From Rhodococcus antarcticus (GTDB lineage: Bacteria; Actinomycetota; Actinomycetes; Mycobacteriales; Mycobacteriaceae): a DNA stretch of 64,000 nt. Position numbers and translations under genes: made by a program. Every line of letters starts with the position of its first letter. The first letter of the stretch is position 1. Under the pieces are notes generated by a model. It worked only from the letters and a program-made list of their open reading frames with translations, made no database searches and had not been told where the DNA came from. Below, piece after piece: positions 50,038 through 58,884 of this stretch. The stretch spans positions 1,240,001-1,304,000 of the forward strand of contig NZ_CP110615.1 in the NCBI RefSeq assembly GCF_026153295.1, in the 5' to 3' direction.

Positions 50038-50430
50038 TCAGCGCTGGCGGGTCCGGATGGTGTCGATGCGGACATCGAGCTCGAGGTCGGACCAGAGGTG
50101 CTCGGCGGTGACGGCAGGAGCCTCGAGCCTGCGTGCGAGGGCGAGGCAGACTCGGTCGCCCAGGGAGAGCCCGCGGGCGGACACCTGGGGGTACAGCTGC
50201 GCGCTGGTGAGGGCGTCCGCGTCGGTGAAGGGGAGGACCTCGACCTGGGCACGGAGCGGGTCCAGGACGGTCCTCGGGTCCCGGTCGTTGCGCACGAGGA
50301 CGGTGGCGACCTCGGCGAGGTTCACGGTGCTGATCGCGGCGCCGGAGGCGATGTGCTCGACCACGGCCTCGGCCCCGGGTTCACCGAACAGCAGGGCAAG
50401 CACCGCGGAGGCGTCCAGGACCGCAGTCAC
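50038..50430 (-). CDS. VapC-type PIN-domain toxin
   Basis: A 130-residue PIN ribonuclease. Asp in TAVLDASAVLALLF, Glu in STVNLAEVATVLV and Asp in LSLGDRVCLALA match the metal-binding residues. The fourth acidic position, usually Asp in TxD, is Glu here (AVTAEHLW). VapC toxins cut tRNA or rRNA. The GTG overlaps the antitoxin stop (GTGA), the usual order antitoxin then toxin. Confidence 0.92.
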   Translation of the reverse strand: MTAVLDASAVLALLFGEPGAEAVVEHIASGAAISTVNLAEVATVLVRNDRDPRTVLDPLRAQVEVLPFTDADALTSAQLYPQVSARGLSLGDRVCLALARRLEAPAVTAEHLWSDLELDVRIDTIRTRQR

Positions 50431-50696
50431 GCCGACCCGGTCTCGACCGCATCGGTCGCGGTGTCACGTCGTCGATCAGTGCGGAGGTCGTCGACGGCTG
50501 AGTGCTCGAGGCGCCCGGCGAGACCGAGCAGGGCGTGGGCGGCCGACCGGCGGCTCTGCAGCCGCACGGACCCGCCGGGTTCCTCGGTGATGACGAGCTC
50601 ATCGCCCGGTTGCATCTCGAGGCGGCGCCGCAGGTCCGCGGGCAGGACGACCCGTCCGCGCTCATCGAGACGTGCTTTCCCACCCGATGCGGCCAT
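50427..50696 (-). CDS. AbrB/SpoVT-fold antitoxin of the VapB type
   Basis: An 89-residue protein with an AbrB-like swapped-hairpin DNA-binding domain: LDERGRVVLPADLRRRLEMQ, PGDELVITEEPGG. The C-terminal tail binds and blocks the toxin in this family. The start at ATG 50696 puts the domain at the N-terminus; an in-frame ATG at 50726 is possible. It likely represses its own promoter. Confidence 0.88.
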   Translation of the reverse strand: MAASGGKARLDERGRVVLPADLRRRLEMQPGDELVITEEPGGSVRLQSRRSAAHALLGLAGRLEHSAVDDLRTDRRRDTATDAVETGSA

Positions 50697-50882
50697 GTGG
50701 GCAACTCTACGGATTGCCCCAACCATGTTGCTAGTGGGTGACGTGGTGAAACATCATTCGGGTCCGCAGGCCACCCCGGGGGGTGGTCCCGCCGCCTCGT
50801 CGGTCGTGCGGACGTTCAGGGGCGGGCCGGGGTGGCCACGTGAGATCTGACGGCGAAGGACAGGGTCGGGTCGCTTCCCGGG

Positions 50883-51947
50883 TCACCGGGCCCGGGGGTT
50901 TACGAGGATCTTGACGTGGTGCTCGTTGTTCGTGATGAGCTGCTCGAACCCTTCGGTGATCAGGCCATCCAGCCCGATCCTCGCGGTGATGAACGGGGCG
51001 AGGTCGACCTTCCCGTTCTGCACCAGCGCGATGGCGGCCGGGTGGTCGTTGGCGTACCCGATGGTGCCGCGCAGGTCGATCTCCTTGAGCACCAGCGCCG
51101 GCAGGTCCACCTCGGGCTTGTGCCCCCAGATCGAGACGTTGACGACCACCCCGCCAGGGCGCACGGCGTCGAGGAGCATGTCGAGCACCGGTGCCACCGA
51201 GCTGCACTCGAACCCGACGTCGGCGCCCCGACCGCCGGTGAGGTCGCGGACCTTCTGCGCCACGTCGCCGTCGCGGGGGTCGAAGACATCGTCGGCGACG
51301 CCGGTGTCGCGGGCCATCTGCTTGCGTGCCGCGCTCAGCTCGGAGACGTAGACGGTGAGGCCCGACGCTCGTAGCACCGCCGCGGTGAGCAGCCCGATCG
51401 GCCCGGCGCCGCCGACGATCGCTACGTCACCAGCCTTCGCCCCACTGCGCACGAAGGCGTGGTGGCCGACCGAGAGCGGCTCGATGAGGGCTGCCTGGTC
51501 CAGGGGCACGTCGCCGACGGGGTGGCCCCAGCGACGCTGCACGACGATCTTCTCGGCGAGGCCGCCGCCACGGCCACCGAGGCCGATGAAGTTCATGTCC
51601 TTGGAGAGCTGGTACTCCTGGCCCGGCCCGGTGTCGACGTCGTCGCGGACGATGTAGGGCTCCACCACGACGCCCTGGCCCACCTCCAGTCCCTCGACGC
51701 CGTCGCCCAGAGCCGTGATCGTCCCGGAGAGCTCGTGGCCCAGGGTCACCGGCGCCTGTTCACCCGAGATCGGGTGGGGCGAGCCAGCAGGCGGGATGAA
51801 GATCGGCCCCTCGAGGTACTCGTGCAGGTCGGTGCCGCAGATCCCGCACCAGGCGACGTCGATGGCCACCGTCCCGGGGCGAAGCTCCGGCTCGGGGACC
51901 TCGTCGATGCGGATGTCGTGGCGGGCGTGATAGCGGGCAGCTCTCAT
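50883..51947 (-). CDS. Zinc-dependent alcohol dehydrogenase, 2,3-butanediol dehydrogenase-like
   Basis: A 354-residue medium-chain dehydrogenase. Catalytic zinc site: Cys in WCGICGTDLHEYL, His/Glu in GHELSGTI, Glu in VEPYIV. NAD(P) site: AIVGGAGPIGLLTAAVL. The EGPIFIPPAGSPHPISGE insert is typical of butanediol/sorbitol-type members. Structural-zinc cysteines are absent, as in this subfamily. GGAGG lies 8 nt before the ATG. It would oxidise a vicinal diol or reduce acetoin; no partner gene is coupled. Confidence 0.9.
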   Translation of the reverse strand: MRAARYHARHDIRIDEVPEPELRPGTVAIDVAWCGICGTDLHEYLEGPIFIPPAGSPHPISGEQAPVTLGHELSGTITALGDGVEGLEVGQGVVVEPYIVRDDVDTGPGQEYQLSKDMNFIGLGGRGGGLAEKIVVQRRWGHPVGDVPLDQAALIEPLSVGHHAFVRSGAKAGDVAIVGGAGPIGLLTAAVLRASGLTVYVSELSAARKQMARDTGVADDVFDPRDGDVAQKVRDLTGGRGADVGFECSSVAPVLDMLLDAVRPGGVVVNVSIWGHKPEVDLPALVLKEIDLRGTIGYANDHPAAIALVQNGKVDLAPFITARIGLDGLITEGFEQLITNNEHHVKILVNPRAR

Positions 51948-52353
51948 GGCTGGTTCCTCCGGACGCGGGTGGATCATCCACGCTAGGGCTGTCCGCTGGC
52001 CGGGGCCAAGGCCCTTAGGTCCCGTGGTTTCCTGAGGCCCCACAGGTCCCCGGATGGTTTCGCTCGGCCTCCAGCAGCGACAGCAGGCGGGTGCCCTGAC
52101 CGCTCGGCAACGTTGAGGACGTCGTTGTCGTAGGAGTACATCCTCGGCCTCGCGTGGTGGGTGCGGTGAGATGCCCACGACGGCCGCCAGGTGGATGTGG
52201 TGAGGGTGCCGCCCTGGTGATCCCGGTGGGCACGAGCCGTCGGGTCGTACGGACGTACGAGCATCTCGTGAACGGCCAGCTCTGGAACGCCGCGCGGGCC
52301 CGGCGGCAGCGGAAGGCGTTGGCGGAGGTGGCGTGCAGCTTCGTACAGGGGGA
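51948..52353. other. 406-base gap without a supported gene
   Basis: It separates the dehydrogenase start from the end of the CoA-transferase genes. Only a 16-base palindrome (listed separately) stands out; the open frames show no family. Confidence 0.45.
52245..52260. promoter_or_regulatory. Perfect palindrome TCGTACGGACGTACGA
   Basis: Seven-base arms around GA, about 300 bases upstream of the dehydrogenase gene. The arms contain the CGTACG core seen in some TetR-type operators. No regulator gene is adjacent, so the binding protein would be elsewhere. Confidence 0.4.
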
Positions 52354-53022
52354 TCAGCTTGTCGCCAGCACACCCACATCGTCGGCGAAGGTGAGCCGCG
52401 CCGCGGTGAGCTGCTGCAGCTCGTCGGCGGTGAGCCCGGGCGCCATCTCACGGACGACGAAGCCCGCGGGCGTCACATCCAGGACGGCGAGGTCGGTGAA
52501 GACCCGGTCGACCACACCGGCCGCGGTCAGCGGGTACGAGCACTGCGGCAGCAGCTTGGGACGTCCGTCCCGGGTGACGTGCGTAGTCATCACCAACACC
52601 CGCTTGGCCCCGACGGACAGGTCCATGGCGCCGCCCACGGCCGGCGGGTGCGTGAGGACGTCGGTGATCCAGTTCGCCAGGTCGCCGTGCTCGGAGACCT
52701 GGAAGGCGCCGAGCACGGTCAGGTCGATGTGGCCCCCGCGCATCATCATGAAAGCGTCGGTGTGGTGGAAGAACGACCCGCCGGGCAGCAGCGTGACCGG
52801 CTGCTTGCCGGCGTTGATCAGCTCCGGGTTCTCCTCGCCGGGTGCCGGGGCCGGCCCCATGCCGAGGATACCGTTCTCGGAGTGGTAGATGATCTCCTTG
52901 TCCGGGCCGACGACGTCGGCCACCAGCGTCGGCATGCCGATCCCGAGGTTGACGTAGGACCCGTCGGGGATATCAGCGGCCACCCGCCGGGCGACGTCTG
53001 TGGCGGACAGTGGCTGGATCAC
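52354..53022 (-). CDS. 3-oxoacid CoA-transferase, subunit B
   Basis: A 222-residue subunit. YVNLGIGMPTLVADVV, then SENGILGMGPAP, carries the catalytic Glu (ENG) that forms the CoA thioester. LPGGSFFHHTDAFMMMRGGH and DLTVLGAFQVSEHGDLANW are family blocks. It forms a heteromeric transferase with subunit A, moving CoA from succinyl-CoA to a 3-oxoacid such as acetoacetate or 3-oxoadipate. The GTG overlaps the subunit A stop (GTGA). Confidence 0.94.
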   Translation of the reverse strand: MIQPLSATDVARRVAADIPDGSYVNLGIGMPTLVADVVGPDKEIIYHSENGILGMGPAPAPGEENPELINAGKQPVTLLPGGSFFHHTDAFMMMRGGHIDLTVLGAFQVSEHGDLANWITDVLTHPPAVGGAMDLSVGAKRVLVMTTHVTRDGRPKLLPQCSYPLTAAGVVDRVFTDLAVLDVTPAGFVVREMAPGLTADELQQLTAARLTFADDVGVLATS

Positions 53023-53687
53023 GGCATCTCCACGCGGACGACCCGGTCGACGTAGATGCCCGGGGTGACGATGGCCTCCGGGTCGAGGTCGCCGAGCTCC
53101 ACGAGCTCGTCCACCTGGACCACGGTGAGGGCGGCGGCTGCCGCCATGGTGGGCCCGAAGTTTCGTGCCGCGGTCCGGTAGACCAGATTGCCCCAACGGT
53201 CGGCCCGGTAGGCCTTGACCAGGGCCACGTCGCCGGGCAACGGTTCTTCGAAGACCTGCCGCCTTCCACCGAGCACGCGCACCTCCTTGCCCTCGGCGAG
53301 CAGGGTGTCCGCCCCGGTCGGGGTGAAGAACCCGCCCAGCCCCGCCCCGGCGGCCCGCATCCGCTCGCTGAGGGTGCCCTGCGGCACCAGCTCCAGCTCG
53401 ATCTCCCCGGCCCGCCAGAACTCCTCGAACCAGATCGACCCCGCCGAGCGGGGATAGGAACAGACAATCTTCCGGACCCGGCGATCTCGGATCAGCGCGG
53501 CGACGTCGCGCTCACCGCTGCCGGCGTTGTTGGTGACGATGGTCAGGTCGCGGGCGCCCTGGTCCAGCAGGGCGTGCACCAGCTCGACGGGCACCCCGGA
53601 GTCACCGAAGCCACCGACCAGCACCGTGGCGCCGTCCTTGATGCCGGCGACCGCGTCGGCCAGTGTCGACACACGCTTGTCGATCAC
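53019..53687 (-). CDS. 3-oxoacid CoA-transferase, subunit A
   Basis: A 222-residue subunit. DGATVLVGGFGDSGVPVELV is the glycine-rich CoA loop, and VTNNAGSGERDVAALI, GGFFTPTGADTLLAEG and YRADRWGNLVYRTAARNFGP are conserved blocks. AGGAGG lies 5 nt before the GTG at 53687, so this start is preferred over the GTG at 53711. It works with subunit B. Whether the substrate is acetoacetate or 3-oxoadipate cannot be settled; no aromatic ring-cleavage genes are nearby, which favours ketone-body-type use. Confidence 0.94.
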   Translation of the reverse strand: MIDKRVSTLADAVAGIKDGATVLVGGFGDSGVPVELVHALLDQGARDLTIVTNNAGSGERDVAALIRDRRVRKIVCSYPRSAGSIWFEEFWRAGEIELELVPQGTLSERMRAAGAGLGGFFTPTGADTLLAEGKEVRVLGGRRQVFEEPLPGDVALVKAYRADRWGNLVYRTAARNFGPTMAAAAALTVVQVDELVELGDLDPEAIVTPGIYVDRVVRVEMP

Positions 53688-53988
53688 CGTGCCTCCTGCT
53701 CCTGCTCCCACTCGGCCGGTACCCCCTCACGGCCGAGTCGAGCAGCTACGCGCGGACGTCGGGAGGGGGGTCGTCGGGGCAGCGTCTCACAACCCGGCAG
53801 CTCGGATTCCCCTGACCCGCGCGGGGATCAACGAAAGTGACGTGAGGCGGGTGTCCTCCGGTGCCCATCGCGACGTCGTGGGGTAGGGCTGGAGGTCTTT
53901 GCACCAGGCCGGTGTCGGTGCTCCCAACGGAGACAAGCCCTGGTAGCGCATCCCTTCCAGAACACACTGAGATCACTCGACGGACGGG
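53688..53988. other. 301-base intergenic region without a supported gene
   Basis: It lies upstream of the CoA-transferase operon and downstream of the MFS gene. It should contain the transferase promoter. No distinct motif seen. Confidence 0.45.
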
Positions 53989-55335
53989 TTACCGTTGCGA
54001 CGAGGTGTTCCCCGCCGCTTCCGCGTTGGAGGGTCGTGGTGGTGTTCGGTGGAGGGTTTCGTGCATGCGGACCGCGACGAGCAGGCCTGAGGTGGCGGTG
54101 ATGATGGCGACGACTGTGATGGCGGTGCGGAGCCCGAAGCTGTCGGCGAGGATCCCGCTGAGGACAGCTCCGACGGCGAAGCCACCGTCACGCCACAGCC
54201 GGTAGACGCCGATCGAGCGGGCGCGCCAGGTGGGGTGGGCGACGTCGCCGATGGCGGCGAGCAGGGTGGGGTAGACCAGGGCGGTGCCCGCCCCGAGCAG
54301 GACTGCGGCCATCGCCCAGGGCCAGAAGGTGGTGGCCGTGGCGAACAAGACGAGTGCAGCTGCTTGCAGCAGCATTCCGCCGACGATGAGCCACTTGCGC
54401 CCGTAACGGTCGGAGGCGGCCCCGGTGACGAGCTGGCCGGCGCCCCAGACTGCGGGGTAGAGGGCGGCGAGGACCCCGATCCTGCTGACCGACAACCCGG
54501 CGCTGGCGAACAGGATGGGAAACAGTCCCCAGGCCAGTCCGTCGTTGAGGTTGTTGACGAGCCCGGCTTGGCTGACCGAGGACAGGGCCCGGTCGCGGAA
54601 GCTGGTGAGCAGGAAGACCTGCCGGGTGCTCAACCCCGCGGTCAGGACCCCCCGCGGTCCGTTGTCGCTGGTGTTGCGGTCGCGGGCTTCGAGCTGGGCG
54701 TGGCCGAGGGTTTCGCGTACCCGCAGGGTGGACAGGCCGAGCCCGAGGGCGGCGAAGGCGATGCCGAGGTAGAACGGGGTGGGGCGCAGGCCGTAGGTGG
54801 CGGCGAGGTAGCCGGTGGCCAAGGCGGTGCCGGCGACGGCGAGGTAGCCCGAGGCTTCGTTGAGACCCATGGCGAGCCCGCGGCGGGTGGGCCCGGCGAG
54901 GTCGATCTTCATGATGACCGTGGTGGACCAGGTGAGGCCTTGGTTGACGCCGAGCAGGACGTTCGCGGCGACGATCCAGCCCCAGGACGGAGCCCAGATG
55001 AGCAGCAGCGGCACCGGTATGCCGATGAGCCACCCGGCTACCAGCACGGGTTTGCGTCCGTGGCGGTCGGCGAGGCTGCCGGCGACGACGTTGGTGGCGG
55101 CCTTGGTGAGTCCGAAGGCGACGATGAAGGTCAGGGCCGCGGTGTAGCCGGTGAGGTGGAAGACCTGCTCGCCGAGCAGGGGCACCACGGTGCGTTCCTG
55201 GCCGAGCATCCCACCGACCAGGGCGTTGACCGCGACGAGCAGCGTGAACTGGGCGAGGTTGGCGTGCAGCCCGAGACGGAGCGGGGTGCTGTTTGACTCC
55301 TCGGCTGGGTGGGTTGCCGTCCTTGGGTGGTTCAT
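53989..55335 (-). CDS. MFS transporter of the sulfur module
   Basis: A 448-residue, 12-helix major facilitator. VAGSLADRHGRKPVLVAGWL is the cytoplasmic loop 2-3 motif and TGAASDRYGRKWLIVGGMLL its repeat. LGVNQGLTWSTTVIMKIDL and GLNEASGYLAVAGTALATGY are family blocks. The ATG overlaps the upstream metallo-beta-lactamase/rhodanese stop (ATGA), so it is co-expressed with it and probably moves a sulfur compound, such as a sulfite- or thiosulfate-like species or another product of detoxification. Substrate is an inference. Confidence 0.9.
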   Translation of the reverse strand: MNHPRTATHPAEESNSTPLRLGLHANLAQFTLLVAVNALVGGMLGQERTVVPLLGEQVFHLTGYTAALTFIVAFGLTKAATNVVAGSLADRHGRKPVLVAGWLIGIPVPLLLIWAPSWGWIVAANVLLGVNQGLTWSTTVIMKIDLAGPTRRGLAMGLNEASGYLAVAGTALATGYLAATYGLRPTPFYLGIAFAALGLGLSTLRVRETLGHAQLEARDRNTSDNGPRGVLTAGLSTRQVFLLTSFRDRALSSVSQAGLVNNLNDGLAWGLFPILFASAGLSVSRIGVLAALYPAVWGAGQLVTGAASDRYGRKWLIVGGMLLQAAALVLFATATTFWPWAMAAVLLGAGTALVYPTLLAAIGDVAHPTWRARSIGVYRLWRDGGFAVGAVLSGILADSFGLRTAITVVAIITATSGLLVAVRMHETLHRTPPRPSNAEAAGNTSSQR

Positions 55336-56708
55336 GGTCCGGTTCGCAGGGGGTTCCCGGTGGTCGCTGACCACTCGTCGGGACCGCCGACGACCACGGA
55401 CACCGGTCGGTGGTTGGTCCGCTCGAGCAGGCTCGCTGCGGTCATGGCCCGTTCCCCGTGGCCGCACATCACCACCTCAGGGGTTTCGGTGACCGCACCG
55501 GTGGGGCTGTGGGGGATCTGGTCGGCCAGCTCACCGAGCTCGAGGTGGGTGGCGGTCGGGATGTGTCCGGTGACGTACTCGCCGTGCTGGCGGACGTCGA
55601 GCACGGTGCGTGAGTCGAGGTCCTCGGCGGCGAGCAGGGTGGTGGTGGTGACCGGCAGTCCCGCCTGCACCCAGTCCTGCATCCCACCGTCGACCTCGCC
55701 GGCCAGCTGCTCGACGCCGACCTTGAGGGCCTGCCAGAGGATCTCCTCGGGGTCCTGGTCGGGGTCGCGGACGAACAGCACCGGGCGCTGGGCGTCCAGG
55801 ACCCATCCGAGCCACGTCGCGAACTGCGGGCGCAGCGCTATGGACACCGCTCCCGGGATGTGTCCGGCTGCGAACGCGGACACCGGGCGGACATCGACCA
55901 GCTGCACCCCGTCGCGTAGGAGCATCTCGGCGTCGGTCACCGGGACCGGGCGCAGGTGCGGGGTGGGGCTGAGCAGGCGGGGACCACGCCGGTTCAGCTC
56001 GGGTAGCCGGCCGAAGTACGGGGGGTAGGTGCCCAGACGGGACACCAGCTCGGTGACGAACGTGTCCTCGTCGGGGACGGCGAGCAGCGGGTTGGTGGCC
56101 TTCTCCCGGCCGATGGTCGAGGTTCGTTCGGCCCCGGGCGGGGCCGCGCAGAACGACCCGGCACCGTGGGTGGGCCACACCGCGGTGGCGTCGGGCAGTG
56201 CGAGCAGCCGCTGCAGGGAACGCCACTGGGCCCGTGCGAGCTCCTCGGTCCGCCCTGGCCCGGACAGATCCGTGCGGGCGGCGGAACCCACGATCAGTGA
56301 GCCCCCGGTGAACACCCCGACCACGGTCGACCCATCAACGAGCTCGAACGCTACGTGCTCGTCGGTGTGCCCTGGGGTGCTCAGCGCCCGCAGGGTGAGC
56401 CCCCCGAAGTCGACCTCGTCGCCGTCGGCGAGGCCTTCGTGCGGGAACTGCCGCCCCCCGGTGGCCGAGGCCACAAGCCGCGCCCCACCGGCAGCGAGAT
56501 CCCGCGCCCCGGACAGGAAGTCGGCGTGCAGGTGGGTGTCCGCGGCGAACGCCACGGTCAGGCCCCGCCGCCGGACCGCCTCGTGCAGGGCCCGCAGGTC
56601 CCGGGTCGCATCGACGGCCAGAGCACGCCCCTGCCCCAGGTCCACCAGATAGGCGCTGTTGCCCAAACCCTCATCCACGAGTGGGATGACCAGCTGTCCG
56701 CCGCTCAT
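55332..56708 (-). CDS. Metallo-beta-lactamase-fold protein with two rhodanese domains
   Basis: A 458-residue protein. MBL domain (~1-245): THLHAD (58-63) keeps the persulfide-dioxygenase-like HxHxD, but the next residue is Phe where the family has His. TPGHTDEHVAFEL supplies a third His, and the Asp of the usual GD-LF motif is Gly (FTGGSLIVG). Rhodanese domain 1 (~255-350) has no cysteine in its loop (FVRDPDQDP). Rhodanese domain 2 (~360-455) has Cys415 in MCGHGER. This order resembles CstB-type persulfide enzymes. It should act on persulfides or thiosulfate, though metal binding may be altered. It is divergent from the ArsR-rhodanese gene. Confidence 0.88.
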   Translation of the reverse strand: MSGGQLVIPLVDEGLGNSAYLVDLGQGRALAVDATRDLRALHEAVRRRGLTVAFAADTHLHADFLSGARDLAAGGARLVASATGGRQFPHEGLADGDEVDFGGLTLRALSTPGHTDEHVAFELVDGSTVVGVFTGGSLIVGSAARTDLSGPGRTEELARAQWRSLQRLLALPDATAVWPTHGAGSFCAAPPGAERTSTIGREKATNPLLAVPDEDTFVTELVSRLGTYPPYFGRLPELNRRGPRLLSPTPHLRPVPVTDAEMLLRDGVQLVDVRPVSAFAAGHIPGAVSIALRPQFATWLGWVLDAQRPVLFVRDPDQDPEEILWQALKVGVEQLAGEVDGGMQDWVQAGLPVTTTTLLAAEDLDSRTVLDVRQHGEYVTGHIPTATHLELGELADQIPHSPTGAVTETPEVVMCGHGERAMTAASLLERTNHRPVSVVVGGPDEWSATTGNPLRTGP

Positions 56709-56722
56709 CACACCTCCAATCC

Positions 56723-56738
56723 TCAAGTAAGTTCTTGA
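56723..56738. promoter_or_regulatory. ArsR-type operator 1, TCAAG-N6-CTTGA
   Basis: TCAAGTAAGTTCTTGA, perfect 5-base arms with a 6-base centre, 15 bases upstream of the MBL-rhodanese start codon. Its AT-richness stands out in this GC-rich DNA. A second copy lies 42 bases away, about four helical turns. Confidence 0.8.
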
Positions 56739-56764
56739 AGAGTGCTCCTGCCGGAGTGGTAAAG

Positions 56765-56780
56765 TCAAGAAAATTATTGA
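56765..56780. promoter_or_regulatory. ArsR-type operator 2, TCAAG-N6-ATTGA
   Basis: TCAAGAAAATTATTGA, same layout as operator 1 with one arm mismatch, directly before the GGAGG ribosome site of the ArsR-rhodanese gene. The AAATTATT centre could also be the -10 region, so binding would block transcription. Confidence 0.8.
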
Positions 56781-56789
56781 GGAGGTGTC

Positions 56790-57461
56790 GTGGTGGGAGA
56801 CCGCCCCGCGAAGAACGACCTGTTCGATGCTCTGGCGTCGGCGGGCAAGGCTCTGGGCAACGGACGACGCGCCGAGCTGGTCGATGTCCTTGCCCAGGGG
56901 GAGCGGTCGGTGGAGGAGCTGGCGGCGGAGATCGGGCAGAGCGTGGCGAACACCTCGCAGCACCTGCAGGTGCTGCTCCGCGCAGGCCTGGTTCGCACCC
57001 AGCGGCAGGGAACCCGCATCTACTACTCCCTGGCCACCCCGGAGGTGGGCACGTTGTGGGCGGCACTGTGTCAGGTCGCCGCGGACCACGTCGGCGAGCT
57101 CGACGCCCTGGCCCGCGCCTACCTGGGCGACCGCAGTGAGCTCGAGACCATCAGCCGTGACGAGCTCGTGGACCGGCTGGCCGCCGGGGACGTGATCGTG
57201 CTCGATGTGCGCCCGACCGCGGAGTACCACGCCGGGCACATCCCCGGGGCCCTCTCGGTGCCGATCACCACCCTGGACCAACGGTGGCAGCAGCTGCCCG
57301 CCGACACCCAGGTGGTGGCCTACTGCCGGGGCCCCTACTGCGTCTACGCCGACGACGCCGTCCGGCTGCTACGCCAGCGCGGCTACCAGGCCGCCCGCCT
57401 CGACGACGGCTTCCCCGAGTGGACCCACGCCCGGCTGCCCGTGGAGACCGGTGCCGCGTGA
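56790..57461 (+). CDS. ArsR-family winged-helix regulator fused to a rhodanese domain
   Basis: A 223-residue protein. Residues ~8-100 are an ArsR-type winged helix (SVEELAAEIGQSVANTSQHL, QVLLRAGLVRTQRQGTRIYY), with Cys94 after it. Residues ~118-218 are a rhodanese (VIVLDVRPTAEYHAGHIPGA) whose active loop is CRGPYC (Cys179 and Cys184). The fold order suggests a repressor that senses sulfane sulfur or persulfide through the rhodanese cysteine and releases DNA. Two TCAAG-N6-YTTGA sites in the 80-base divergent region support control of both itself and the MBL-rhodanese/MFS operon. GTG start with GGAGG 4 nt upstream. Confidence 0.92.
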   Translation: MVGDRPAKNDLFDALASAGKALGNGRRAELVDVLAQGERSVEELAAEIGQSVANTSQHLQVLLRAGLVRTQRQGTRIYYSLATPEVGTLWAALCQVAADHVGELDALARAYLGDRSELETISRDELVDRLAAGDVIVLDVRPTAEYHAGHIPGALSVPITTLDQRWQQLPADTQVVAYCRGPYCVYADDAVRLLRQRGYQAARLDDGFPEWTHARLPVETGAA

Positions 57462-57542
57462 GCACCCTGACACAAGACGCCCGACCGCGTGCCCGGCGCG
57501 TGGCACCGGGCACGCTCACCACCCGGGAGAGGCCACGGCTTG

Positions 57543-57806
57543 ATGATGAACGCCAGCGGATCCTTCGGACTCCTCGGGTTCTCGATGATGCCGGGCGTTG
57601 TTGTGGTCGTGGTTCTCGGTGGGATCTGGCTGTACCGCCGCCTCGAGGTAGGACCCCCACAGCGCGGGGCCCTCGACGGCTCCTGGGACGCGAGCACCTC
57701 CTCCGGTGACCCGGCGGTGAGCCGGCTGCGTGAGCGCCACACCGCCGGCGACATCGACGACGAAGAGTATGAGCGGCGCCTGTCTGCACTGACCTACTGG
57801 CGGTGA
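57543..57806 (+). CDS. SHOCT-domain small membrane protein
   Basis: An 87-residue protein: N-terminal membrane helix (SMMPGVVVVVVLGGIWLY), linker, and a C-terminal SHOCT motif (RLRERHTAGDIDDEEYERRL). SHOCT is a short helical oligomerisation element often at protein ends. A similar protein is at 61023. Function unknown; perhaps sensory or structural in the membrane. Confidence 0.75.
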   Translation: MMNASGSFGLLGFSMMPGVVVVVVLGGIWLYRRLEVGPPQRGALDGSWDASTSSGDPAVSRLRERHTAGDIDDEEYERRLSALTYWR

Positions 57807-58155
57807 CCTACCGGCATTGGACGGCCTCGGGGTCATGCCGGCGCCGCGTCTGTCCCTGCTGCACTGTCGACGGCCAGGTCACGGTCGGCGCTCGGCCACT
57901 CAACATGCACCCACGGGAACGACCGGAGACCGTACGTGTTCCGCTGTTGCGGTCCCATCGGGCCAGGAGCAGGTCGCGGGGGCCGGGACGCCACCGGCTG
58001 GGTGGGGTGTGCGTTCACTGCATCTTCACCGCCTCGATCTAGCGTCGGTGCGAGGTAGGGCAGCTGGACGGAGCTTCGGCTCCCCGAGCGGGGTGCTGGT
58101 CGAGTTCGGGGACCGCTCCTGACGGGCGGGGCGGCCGGGGCAGGAGAAGGGGTGG
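57807..58155. other. 349-base intergenic region before the two-component system
   Basis: No gene is supported. It should hold the promoter for the response regulator and kinase. No distinct repeat was found. Confidence 0.45.
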
Positions 58156-58884
58156 GTGACGGTGACGGCACCGGTGGTGTTGGTGGTTGATGACGAGGCG
58201 AAGATCCGTCATCTGGTGCGGGTCTACCTCGAGCGCGAGGGCTATGTGGTGGTGGAGGCTGCCACGGCGGTGCGGGCCATGGAGCTGGTGGGCACCGCTG
58301 ATCTGATGATCCTGGACCTCGGGCTGCCGGACCGGCCGGGGGAGGACGTGGCCCGCGAGGTCCGCCGCGACCGGGACATGCCGATCATCATGCTGACGGC
58401 AAAGGCGGGGGAGGCGCAGCGCATCGCTGGGCTGCGGTTGGGTGCCGATGACTACGTCACGAAGCCGTTCAGCCCACGGGAGCTGGTGGCCCGGGTCGCG
58501 GCGGTGCTGCGCCGCAGCGGCACCGGTGCTGACCCCGCCGCAGCGCAGCAGCCCGTCTCGTTCGGTGCTGGTGTGTTGCGGATCGACGGTGAGCGTCGGG
58601 AGGTGCGTGTCGACGACAGCGTTGTGGTGTTGACCCGCACCGAGTTCGATCTGCTCACCGCGCTCGCCGGGCGCCCGGGTCGGGTGTGGTCGCGCCCGGA
58701 GCTTGTTGCCCGGGTCCAGGGCGGGGGCGGGGAGTATGGCGCTGAGTACGACCCGGCTGATCGCACCGTCGATGCGCACGTGAAGAACCTGCGCCGCAAG
58801 CTGGGTGACAGCCCGACCGTCCCACGGTTCGTGGCCACCGTGGCCGGGGTCGGCTACAAGCTGGTGGTGGACCGCGATGGGTAG
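58156..58884 (+). CDS. OmpR/PhoB-family response regulator
   Basis: A 242-residue regulator. Receiver: VVLVVDDEAKIRHLVRV (acidic pair), Asp in LMILDLGLPDRPGED, Thr in IMLTAKAG and Lys in YVTKPFSPRE are intact. The C-terminal winged helix (~135-240) shows VVLTRTEFDLLTALAGRPGR and VDAHVKNLRRKLGDSP. It overlaps the kinase gene by 8 bases, so the two form one system. Targets are not known; the nearby Met-rich exported protein is a candidate. Confidence 0.95.
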   Translation: MTVTAPVVLVVDDEAKIRHLVRVYLEREGYVVVEAATAVRAMELVGTADLMILDLGLPDRPGEDVAREVRRDRDMPIIMLTAKAGEAQRIAGLRLGADDYVTKPFSPRELVARVAAVLRRSGTGADPAAAQQPVSFGAGVLRIDGERREVRVDDSVVVLTRTEFDLLTALAGRPGRVWSRPELVARVQGGGGEYGAEYDPADRTVDAHVKNLRRKLGDSPTVPRFVATVAGVGYKLVVDRDG

